Assembly (NCBI GenBank): GCA_002840715.1
Contig: PHBW01000025.1
Coordinates: 1-37,608, forward strand
Source: Chloroflexi bacterium HGW-Chloroflexi-4
GTDB taxonomy: Bacteria; Chloroflexota; Anaerolineae; Anaerolineales; Anaerolineaceae
Direction of reading: 5' to 3'
Length of the DNA stretch: 37,608 bases
In this document: positions 1-6,312 of the stretch, in pieces
Position numbering within the stretch: position 1 is the first letter of the stretch
How the letters are laid out: each line of letters begins with the position of its first letter
Made by a program: the position numbers and the translations under genes
Notes under the pieces: model-generated
The model's input: the letters and a program-made list of their open reading frames with translations, nothing else
Databases searched by the model: none
Told to the model about the DNA's origin: nothing

Positions 1-73
1 CCGGTCGTTAAGGACGTCAGCGCCGATGGTACTTGGAGGGCGACTTCCTGGGAGAGTAGGTCGTTGCCAAGAG
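1..73 (+). rRNA. rrf: 5S ribosomal RNA, 3' part
   Basis: The first 70 or so bases match the conserved 3' half of bacterial 5S rRNA: the CGCCGATGGTACT stretch (helix IV/loop D area), the GGGAGAGTAGGTCG block, and a closing GCCAAG that would pair with the missing 5' end. The 5' part lies outside the window. A strong terminator follows at 89-122, so this is probably the end of an rRNA operon read on the plus strand. The exact mature 3' end (about 71-73) is a guess. Confidence 0.93.
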
Positions 74-88
74 GCTTTTATTAAAATT

Positions 89-122
89 AAACTCCGTGAG
101 AACAATCTCACGGAGTTTTTTT
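89..122 (+). terminator. Rho-independent terminator after 5S rRNA
   Basis: A perfect 12-bp stem (89-100 with 107-118, loop AACAAT) is followed by a run of T to 122. The upstream arm begins AAA, so the element may also stop the importer operon that converges from the minus strand, whose last gene ends at 142. Confidence 0.9.
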
Positions 123-141
123 GTTTATTATATTTGATTGA

Positions 142-1083
142 CTAGAGAGAGCGTCTTTCTCTATCGTAATTTTGACCCAAGAAGCCAGGTACTTTGGCTT
201 TGCCAAATGTGAAGATCATTACGATGATCGTGGCGATATAAGGGAGCATGATCAAGAACTGGTAAGGGAATATTCCACCGCCTACTTGCATTCTGAAGGA
301 CAATACTTCCACACCGGCAAAGAAGAGCGAGCCAAACAAGATCGGTAGTGGACTCCATCCGCCAAAGAAAGTCAAGGCAATCGCAATCCAACCGCGACCT
401 TTGACCATCAAATCAGTGAATGTTCCAGTATAGACCATGGGTAGATATGCACCGGCCAATCCAATCAACATGCCGCCAATAATGCTGGTCAGGTAACGAT
501 ACTGGGTCACACTAATGCCAAGGCTGTCAGCAGTTTTAGGATTCTCACCAACAGAACGCAATCGAAGTCCAAGGTTGGTACGGAAGAGGATATACCATAA
601 AACGACAGACAAGATGACCGAGATGTAAACCAGGATGTTTTGATTGAAAAGAATCGGTCCGATAAATGGAATTTTACTCAAAAGAGGAATGGAAATATCA
701 GGCAGGGTTGGTATCAGAGGCGGGGTCAATGTTACACCTAAAGCCAGCTTGGGCAGTAGAGAAGAAAGACCCAGGCCCATGAAGAACAAAGCCAAACCAA
801 CCACAAACTGATCCATTTTTAAAGTGGTGGTAAAGTAGGCCAGAATCAAGCCAAACACTCCACCTACCAACATGGCGCAGAGAGCACCAAAAAACACACT
901 GCCACTTAGATATCCGACCAAAAAGCCGACCGAAGCACCTGTAAGCATGATGCCTTCCTGTGCGACATTAAAGACGCCTGTTCGGCCTCCCAGCATGGTT
1001 CCCTGACCTGCAAGTACAAAGGGCACCATGGATAAAAAAGTCAATTTGAGAAAATCTGTTAAGAAGACTTCTACACCACTCAT
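142..1083 (-). CDS. BMP-family ABC importer permease 2 (NupQ/YufQ-like)
   Basis: This is the second integral membrane subunit of an ABC importer of the BMP/nucleoside type. The 313-residue chain is almost entirely hydrophobic, with about eight to ten membrane segments, and carries the family's conserved Gly-rich stretches: QGTMLGGRTGVFNVAQEGIM near residues 27-46 and VGENPKTADSLGI around 178. It is the last gene of a four-gene operon. Its ATG overlaps the TGA of the preceding permease in an ATGA arrangement (1080-1083), and AGGAGG lies just upstream, so the start is secure. By family it should pair with the permease at 1080-2093 to form the membrane channel. Substrate is inferred from family only: nucleosides are likely, and a sugar or other small solute cannot be excluded. 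Confidence 0.9.
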   Translation of the reverse strand: MSGVEVFLTDFLKLTFLSMVPFVLAGQGTMLGGRTGVFNVAQEGIMLTGASVGFLVGYLSGSVFFGALCAMLVGGVFGLILAYFTTTLKMDQFVVGLALFFMGLGLSSLLPKLALGVTLTPPLIPTLPDISIPLLSKIPFIGPILFNQNILVYISVILSVVLWYILFRTNLGLRLRSVGENPKTADSLGISVTQYRYLTSIIGGMLIGLAGAYLPMVYTGTFTDLMVKGRGWIAIALTFFGGWSPLPILFGSLFFAGVEVLSFRMQVGGGIFPYQFLIMLPYIATIIVMIFTFGKAKVPGFLGQNYDRERRSL

Positions 1084-2093
1084 TTTTGGCGCCTCCTGAT
1101 GAGATCAGACAAAAGTATAAAGATTAAGATCAACGCTTCCATAATCAGCACGACCTGCACCGGAATCAGTAAGGTGCGCTGCATGGCACTGGCCCCAACT
1201 TCAAGGATGGCGATGAAGAAGGCAACAAAAGGAACTGCCTGGTTTTTTCCACGTGCGATCAAACCGATGATCAACCCCAGCGTCGGGAAGTTCGAGTGTA
1301 ACCCTTCAATTAGCCGATGGTGGGTACCAGATACCTCAATGGCTCCTGACAAACCTGCCAACGCCGCGCCAATGACCATTGAAAAAAGGAACATCTGGCG
1401 AATATTGATGCCGTGCACTTTGGATGCACGAGGATTTGCTCCGGTTACCACCAATTCGTAACCGGCTGTTGTCTTATTTGTATAAAGATAGACCAAAATG
1501 GTTGCCACTAGTGCCAAAAGCACCCCTATATTTAATGGGGGTTGTTGGATTAACATAGGCAGAAAACCATTATCTCCAATGGCAATTGTGGTGGGGTGTC
1601 CGGCTGCCGGGTCGCGCCACGGGCCTGTAGCAACGTAATCAATGAGCGCAAAAGAAACAAAGTTTAACAAAACTGTTGTTAGGATCTCATTAATGTTGAA
1701 TTGATACAAAAGCCACGCAGAGATCAGACCCCACAAACTGCCAGCCAACATGCCTGCCAGAATGATAAGCGGCACCAACAAGCCGGGGGGAAGATCAGGA
1801 AACAAAATTCCAACAGCCGCGGCACCAATGCCACCAACAATCATTTGACCTTCTGCGCCGATATTGAATTTGCCAGATGATAAAGGCACTGTAAATGCAA
1901 GCGCAAGGAGAGTAAGCGGAACCCATTTGATCAAGGTTTGAATAAAACCGTTAGGGGTGCGAAATGAGGTTGAAAAGATAGTTTCATAAGCTTTTAATGG
2001 GTTAAATCCCAATGCGGCAATGAAAATGCCCGCAGCCAGGAATGCCGCAATAATTGCGATGAAATAGGGGAGGAATTTCTTTACTTGTGCCAT
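1080..2093 (-). CDS. BMP-family ABC importer permease 1 (NupP/YufP-like)
   Basis: This is the first membrane subunit of the same importer. I chose the ATG at 2093 (protein begins MAQVKKFLPYF), giving 337 residues, rather than an upstream in-frame ATG at 2132. GGAAA sits the right distance before 2093, and the preceding ATPase gene stops at 2095-2097, so the longer start would run back into that gene. The chain starts with a membrane segment and has about eight to ten in all. It includes the permease loop GKFNIGAEGQMIVGGIGAAA and a later GANPRASKVHGIN segment that resembles the coupling-loop motif of BPD_transp_2 permeases. It overlaps the next gene by four bases. It acts in the cytoplasmic membrane with the dual ATPase and the lipoprotein receptor. 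Confidence 0.9.
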   Translation of the reverse strand: MAQVKKFLPYFIAIIAAFLAAGIFIAALGFNPLKAYETIFSTSFRTPNGFIQTLIKWVPLTLLALAFTVPLSSGKFNIGAEGQMIVGGIGAAAVGILFPDLPPGLLVPLIILAGMLAGSLWGLISAWLLYQFNINEILTTVLLNFVSFALIDYVATGPWRDPAAGHPTTIAIGDNGFLPMLIQQPPLNIGVLLALVATILVYLYTNKTTAGYELVVTGANPRASKVHGINIRQMFLFSMVIGAALAGLSGAIEVSGTHHRLIEGLHSNFPTLGLIIGLIARGKNQAVPFVAFFIAILEVGASAMQRTLLIPVQVVLIMEALILIFILLSDLIRRRQK

Positions 2094-2094
2094 G

Positions 2095-3660
2095 TTAATT
2101 TCCTTTCCCGGTTTCTTCGCTTGATTGTTCATACCCGCTCATCAACCGTCCAATTTCGTATTTTTCAAACTTTTCACGAGATAGTATACCTACGATCTTT
2201 CCGCGATACATTACAGCGATCCGGTCGCAGATCAACAAAAGTTCATCAAGATCTTCAGAGATCACAAGTGATGCCATGCCTGTTGCTGCTTGCTCTTTTA
2301 CTTTTTTGTAGACAAAATCCATTGAGGGAATATCAAGTCCACGTGTGAGATTATGTGCAATAAGCAATTTGGATTTTTGTGAAAATGCCCGAGCAATCAT
2401 TACGCGTTGAATATTACCACCCGAAAGATTGCCGCCAATTTCCTCAGGCCCAGTTGTCTTAATGCTGTATTCTGTAATCATTTCTTTAGAGCTGTTCTTT
2501 ACATTCTTCCAGTTGATAATCCCATTCTTACTGTAAGGTTCCAAGTGATGATACCCAAGGATTAAGTTATAGGCGACACTCACTTTGTTCAAGAATCCAT
2601 CAGCAAGGCGATCTTCTGGGATATAAACAAATCCTCGAGAGATGCGTGCTTTTGTGTCAGCAGTGGTAATCTCATCTTCACCAAGGTATAAAGACCCACT
2701 GCTGGCTGCCTGAATGCCCATTATCACTTCTGCCAAATCTCGCTGGCCGTTGCCTGCGACACCTGCGACACCAAACACTTCACCTTCATGGATCGAGAAA
2801 TCTATATCGGTAATTGCCTGGGTTTTATCAGGGTTAATCTTGCTAACCCCTTTGACTTTTAAGATTATAGGTCTGTTGGTTTTTTGTTCACGCATTTTTT
2901 CTTGCGTGAAAATGACGCTTTTTTCCAGATCCATGCCTTCACCGACCATTGCACGCACGAGCATATCATCACTGGCGTCTTTTCGTGTGAGGCTTATGAC
3001 GTTCTTGCCTTCGCGCAGGACAGAGATACGATCACACACAGAGAGTACTTCGCGTAACTTGTGGGTGATAAATACAATGCTCAAACCCTCCTTCACCATA
3101 ATTTTCAAGGTCTGAAAGAGAGAATCAACCTCTTGTGGGATAAGGTTTGTAGTAGGTTCGTCAAGTATGAGTACTTTAACACCACGGTAAAGCGCTTTTA
3201 AGATTTCAACTTTCTGTCGGGTTCCCATGGGTAAAGTTTCGATCCGTGCAGAAAGGTCAATTTCAAGCCCGAATTGTGCGCAAAGTTTTTGAACTACTTC
3301 TTCTTCTTTTCTATAATCTGCCGAGAGAGGCCGAGATACTTTGGATCCAAGAACAATATTTTCTATGACTGTAAAGTTATTAATTTGAAGGAAATGTTGG
3401 TGAACCATGCCAATCCCTTTTTGCAGGGCATCGCGTGGCGAGGTGATGGTAACGGGTTGTCCATTTAATAATACTTTCCCGGAGTCCATTTTATAAAGAC
3501 CGAAAAGAATATTCATTAATGTTGTTTTACCGGCGCCATTACCACCCAATAAACCAAGGATTTCGTTTTGTTTGAGTTCGAAATCCACGTTGCTAAGGGC
3601 AGTAACCTTATCAAAGGTTTTGTTTACCCCTCGCATTTCTAGAATAGCAGATTGGTCCAT
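2095..3660 (-). CDS. BMP-family ABC importer ATPase with two nucleotide-binding domains (NupO/YufO-like)
   Basis: At 521 residues this has the tandem ATPase layout of RbsA/NupO-type importers. The first domain has Walker A GGNGAGKTT at 39-47, Q-loop VHQHF near 86-90 and Walker B LILDEPT near 165. The second domain, from about residue 260, has the usual degenerate P-loop (GVAGNGQ), a clear signature LSGGNIQR, and LIAHNLTRGLD in place of a normal Walker B. The first domain's signature is weak (LPMGTRQKVE), as is common in this family. The ATG at 3660 has an AGGAT site about 7 nt upstream. It lies 106 bp downstream of the receptor gene, with a hairpin in between. It should energise uptake by the two permeases that follow. 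Confidence 0.93.
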   Translation of the reverse strand: MDQSAILEMRGVNKTFDKVTALSNVDFELKQNEILGLLGGNGAGKTTLMNILFGLYKMDSGKVLLNGQPVTITSPRDALQKGIGMVHQHFLQINNFTVIENIVLGSKVSRPLSADYRKEEEVVQKLCAQFGLEIDLSARIETLPMGTRQKVEILKALYRGVKVLILDEPTTNLIPQEVDSLFQTLKIMVKEGLSIVFITHKLREVLSVCDRISVLREGKNVISLTRKDASDDMLVRAMVGEGMDLEKSVIFTQEKMREQKTNRPIILKVKGVSKINPDKTQAITDIDFSIHEGEVFGVAGVAGNGQRDLAEVIMGIQAASSGSLYLGEDEITTADTKARISRGFVYIPEDRLADGFLNKVSVAYNLILGYHHLEPYSKNGIINWKNVKNSSKEMITEYSIKTTGPEEIGGNLSGGNIQRVMIARAFSQKSKLLIAHNLTRGLDIPSMDFVYKKVKEQAATGMASLVISEDLDELLLICDRIAVMYRGKIVGILSREKFEKYEIGRLMSGYEQSSEETGKGN

Positions 3661-3687
3661 TGAATCATCCTATGAACTGGATTTTGA

Positions 3688-3741
3688 AAACTTCCGAGGA
3701 AAGGTTGAGAAAATTCCCATTCCCCTTCTCCTCGGAAGTTT
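3688..3741 (-). terminator. Intercistronic hairpin between receptor and ATPase genes
   Basis: A perfect 13-bp inverted repeat (3688-3700 and 3729-3741) flanks a 28-nt purine/pyrimidine-biased loop. In the minus-strand transcript a short TTTT follows the stem. I read it as a partial terminator or an mRNA 3'-end stabiliser that lets the receptor be made in excess over the membrane subunits. The weak T-run argues against full termination. Confidence 0.6.
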
Positions 3742-3766
3742 CACGAATTTCAAGTTATTATCTGAG

Positions 3767-4831
3767 TTATTGTGCGATCTCAGTGCTGTCTTCTACAACA
3801 ACAATGGTGCCATCAATTACTTTTTGAACAGTCTCTTCAACTTGAGTTTGAACGGCAGGATCAACATTCTTTAAAGGTAATTGAACTTTAACGCCTGTGT
3901 CAAAACCAAGAGGATAGTAACCGCCTAATTCACCAGCCTGGATGCGAGTAACGATTTCTTGAAGGGGACCAGCGAAATCATAAATAACTGAGGTCACATA
4001 ATTGGCAGGTGCATAACTGGTTTTGTCGGTGTATTTCACAGTGACGAGGATGTTTTTGTCAGCAACGGCTTTTGCTGCTTCGAAAACGCCATAGACACCC
4101 AGGTTAAGGCTGCTCATGATCACATCGACACCCTGACCAATTAAAGCGTCTGCGGTTTGGCGGGCTTTGGTTGGGTCGTTGAAGTCACCTGTCCAAACAT
4201 AGATCAATTCAACATCAGATCCGAGGTCGGCCAAAGCTTGTTGAATAGCATGAACTTCTTGATATGAGAAAGGAAGTGCTTGTCCACCAAGGTAGGCGAT
4301 CTTGTTGGTTTTAGTGGCAAGTGCTGCGGCTGTACCGATGCCATAATAGCCAATTTGGAAATTGCGATCAATAAACCAAAGATTGGCAGGGGGTTCAGCA
4401 ACGGCAGCGTCACCTTCAGCAATGAAGACAACGTCGGGGAAAGCTTTGGCTAATTCAACTGTCTGATTGACAAATTGTCCACCATGGGTCCAGATAATGT
4501 TGTAACCGAGGTCAATATATTCGCGCATGACACGGTCAACATCGGGCACAGCAACACTCTCGGAATAGGTTGATTCAATCCCAGATGATTTGGTTACTTC
4601 GCTGACACCAATATAGGCCAGTGTGTTGTAATCAGCATCAGTGATCACACCCGGAAAAATAGCGGCCAATTTGTATTCTTTGGCGGGTTCAACCGGAGCT
4701 TCTGTGGCAACAACTGCGGCTTCTGTTTCAGCGACTGCCGGTGCTTCTGTTGCAGCGGCTGGTGCACATGCGGCGAGCATGACACTTACAACGAGCACTA
4801 GAGAGACTACTAAAAGCAATTTGTTTTTCAT
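3767..4831 (-). CDS. BMP-family substrate-binding lipoprotein of ABC importer
   Basis: The 354-residue protein opens with a lipoprotein signal peptide (lipobox LAAC, Cys22), followed by an Ala/Thr/Glu/Pro-rich linker to about residue 48. The mature part, starting KEYKLAAIFPG, has the features of the BMP (PnrA/Med-like) receptor family, including AYIGVSEVTKS, TDADYNT, NLWFIDRNFQIGYYGIGTAAALAT and a C-terminal GFDTGVKVQLPLKNV. It should sit on the outer face of the membrane and hand ligand, by family most likely a purine nucleoside, to the permeases. AAGGAG lies 7 nt before the ATG. It is the first gene of its operon and is separated from the ATPase by a hairpin, which fits higher expression of the receptor. 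Confidence 0.92.
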   Translation of the reverse strand: MKNKLLLVVSLVLVVSVMLAACAPAAATEAPAVAETEAAVVATEAPVEPAKEYKLAAIFPGVITDADYNTLAYIGVSEVTKSSGIESTYSESVAVPDVDRVMREYIDLGYNIIWTHGGQFVNQTVELAKAFPDVVFIAEGDAAVAEPPANLWFIDRNFQIGYYGIGTAAALATKTNKIAYLGGQALPFSYQEVHAIQQALADLGSDVELIYVWTGDFNDPTKARQTADALIGQGVDVIMSSLNLGVYGVFEAAKAVADKNILVTVKYTDKTSYAPANYVTSVIYDFAGPLQEIVTRIQAGELGGYYPLGFDTGVKVQLPLKNVDPAVQTQVEETVQKVIDGTIVVVEDSTEIAQ

Positions 4832-4843
4832 ATTCTTCTCCTT

Positions 4844-4864
4844 GTAACTGATTAATTGAGTTAC
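4844..4864 (-). promoter_or_regulatory. Imperfect dyad in the receptor-gene leader
   Basis: GTAACT (4844-4849) and AGTTAC (4859-4864) form a near-palindrome centred on 4854, just upstream of the AAGGAG site of the importer operon. A TACAAT box on the minus strand (4885-4880) lies about 16 bp further upstream and is a possible -10, but no good -35 was seen. The dyad could be an operator or a small RNA hairpin. Confidence 0.35.
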
Positions 4865-5016
4865 TTTTCTTACTTACTCATTGTACCTAAAAAATAATCA
4901 ATTTTATACTGGAAAATATCAATAGTTTATTGTGAAAATAATATGACATTTTCTAGCACTTTTTGTCTGATAATTATTACCAATGATTTTATTGAGACAA
5001 AAACTAAAAAATAAGG

Positions 5017-5046
5017 TTGGCATTTTTCTTAAGATAGGAGTATAAT
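5017..5046 (+). promoter_or_regulatory. Sigma-70-type promoter of rpsU-infA
   Basis: TTGGCA (5017-5022) and a perfect TATAAT (5041-5046) are separated by 18 bp. Transcription should start near 5053, giving a leader of about 160 nt before rpsU. The upstream region is AT-rich. Confidence 0.75.
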
Positions 5047-5131
5047 AATATTGTTGGAGTAATATCCCCAGTGGATGGTGAAAGAATGGTTGAGAGGTGA
5101 AGCGATAGATTTTTAAAACGCAACACATTCA

Positions 5132-5180
5132 AGTTTTCTGACATTGAAACTGCGGATGGCACACCACGCAGTTTTTTATT
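5132..5180 (+). promoter_or_regulatory. Candidate transcription attenuator in the rpsU-infA leader
   Basis: A terminator-like hairpin (AAACTGCG 5147-5154 with CGCAGTTT 5167-5174, then TTTATTTTA) lies between the promoter and rpsU. AGTTTTC at 5132-5138 can pair instead with GAAACT at 5146-5151, with one bulged base. That pairing would occupy the first terminator arm, so the two structures exclude each other. Alternatively the hairpin simply ends a short RNA of about 125 nt. No known leader motif was recognised. Confidence 0.5.
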
Positions 5181-5211
5181 TTATCCCCCGGCGAAGGGAG
5201 GTGAGAAACCT

Positions 5212-5412
5212 ATGGCTTCAGTTGTTTTACGTCCAAATGAATCACAAGATTCATTGCTGAAACGTTTCCGCAAAAAAGTTGTTAAAAGCGGTGTTCTCAG
5301 CACCATCCGAAAGAAGCGTTGGTTTGTTTCCAAAAGCGAAACCCGCCGTGTGGAGAAGAAAAAAGCCATTCGCCGCATCAAACGCCGCCAATTTACCAAG
5401 GTCGGTGAATAG
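5212..5412 (+). CDS. rpsU: 30S ribosomal protein bS21
   Basis: The 66-residue, strongly basic protein matches bS21: VVLRPNESQDSLLKRFRKKVVKSGVLSTIRKKRWF corresponds to the conserved N-terminal helix region, followed by a Lys/Arg-rich tail. In the 30S subunit bS21 sits near the anti-Shine-Dalgarno region and helps initiation. A strong GGGAGGTGA site precedes the ATG. It has its own promoter and a leader with a possible attenuator. infA starts 38 bp after its stop, and the gap holds a small GATCG/CGATC hairpin with a UUAG loop, so the two are probably co-transcribed. Confidence 0.94.
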   Translation: MASVVLRPNESQDSLLKRFRKKVVKSGVLSTIRKKRWFVSKSETRRVEKKKAIRRIKRRQFTKVGE

Positions 5413-5450
5413 TTTAGCAGATCGTTAGCGATCAGCTGGTCAGGAGAAGT

Positions 5451-5705
5451 ATGGCCAAAGAAGAAGATAAGATCCAGGTTGAAGGCGAGATCATCGAAGC
5501 CCTGCCCGGAACACAATTCAGGGTAAAGCTGGAAAATGGTATTGTAGTGCTTGCATACCTTTCTGGTCGTATGCGCAGATACTACATCCGCATTCTACTC
5601 GGCGATCACGTAAAGGTGGAAATGAGCCCTTACGATCTCACTCGCGGACGTATCGTCTATCGCCAGAAGAAAAACGAACCCATGATGGACGAACCAACCA
5701 GATAA
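5451..5705 (+). CDS. infA: Translation initiation factor IF-1
   Basis: The 84-residue protein is a clear IF-1: [20 protein letters not shown], then [30 protein letters not shown] and [16 protein letters not shown], which make the S1-type OB fold that binds the 30S A site. It is about 12 residues longer than the usual 72 because of a polar tail ([12 protein letters not shown]). AGGAGA precedes the ATG. It sits with rpsU, not in the usual secY-map-infA-rpmJ setting, so this could be a relocated sole copy or a second paralogue. A terminator follows immediately. Confidence 0.95.
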   Translation: MAKEEDKIQVEGEIIEALPGTQFRVKLENGIVVLAYLSGRMRRYYIRILLGDHVKVEMSPYDLTRGRIVYRQKKNEPMMDEPTR

Positions 5706-5712
5706 AACAATC

Positions 5713-5741
5713 AGACTCCCGAAAGGGAGTCTTTTTTTATT
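5713..5741 (+). terminator. Rho-independent terminator of rpsU-infA
   Basis: AGACTCCC (5713-5720), a GAAA tetraloop and GGGAGTCT (5725-5732) form a perfect 8-bp stem followed by a long T-rich tract. It begins 8 bases after the infA stop codon. Confidence 0.93.
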
Positions 5742-5801
5742 TTTTTGAACAATCTTTTCAAAACCAAGTAAACCTTGTAAATGCTAAAATTGAGGTTACC
5801 G

Positions 5802-6218
5802 ATGTTTGAATTCTGCTTAAAACTATTTATGAGTTTGAACTCTTCTTGATCCAGATCAATAAAGGACAATTAGGGTCCAACTTGGCACCCAAACCATTCT
5901 AATCGCTCATTGCATAGACAGAAGTAGCCGCCATAAATACAAGGTTCCGATTGTCTACTTTAAATCGGAGGGCTTTTATTTTGTGGTTGCTTCCAATTGG
6001 GGCAAAGAAAAAACGCTGCCTGGTATTACAACTTGAAACATGAACCTAATGTGACGATTGTAGTGAATGGAAAGAACATGCCTGCTTGTTCACACGAAGC
6101 AGATGCGAAGGAATACGAAGAACTATGGTCTATTGCGGTTGGCCGTCATCCTGACTACCTTCGCTATAAAGAGATGACAACCCGGCATATTCCCATCGTG
6201 GTGTTTGAATCCTATTAG
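5802..6218 (+). pseudogene. DDN-like (deazaflavin-dependent nitroreductase family) gene, frameshifted
   Basis: Pieces of one protein of the DUF385/DDN-like flavin- or F420-binding family lie in order but in different frames. From ATG 5802 the frame reads MFEFCLKLFMSLNSS and stops at 5847. The next frame, from about 5843, reads FLIQINKGQLGSNL. From 5884 the frame reads GTQTILI, then a changed GRKSG region, then KVPIVYFKSEGFYFVVASNWG. From about 6014 the last frame reads NAAWYYNLKHEPNVTIVVNG through HPDYLRYKEMTTRHIPIVVFESY to the stop at 6218. Each junction fits a single-base deletion (near 5841-5845, in a G run at 5884-5885, and in an A run at 6008-6013). The substituted motif near 5911-5937 also suggests decay. 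The 3' fragment alone has no good start or Shine-Dalgarno site. Sequencing error in homopolymers is the alternative. Confidence 0.8.
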
Positions 6219-6263
6219 CTTTATTGCATGGTTACGAGTACATTTACCAGGAATCTGAGAGGT

Positions 6264-6303
6264 AATAAACAACTCCCCGCGAATTCGCGGGGAGTTGTTT
6301 ATT
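6264..6303. terminator. Bidirectional terminator between the DDN pseudogene and nifJ
   Basis: A perfect 18-bp stem (6264-6281 and 6286-6303) closes on an AATT loop. The GC-rich core is flanked by A-rich and T-rich arms in each direction, which suits convergent transcription from both sides. nifJ ends at 6313. Confidence 0.88.
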
Positions 6304-6312
6304 CGATTGAGA

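Noticed and set aside
5181..5516. 111-codon minus-strand frame across rpsU and the infA start
   Set aside because: It is the antisense of two well-recognised translation genes and has no start signals.
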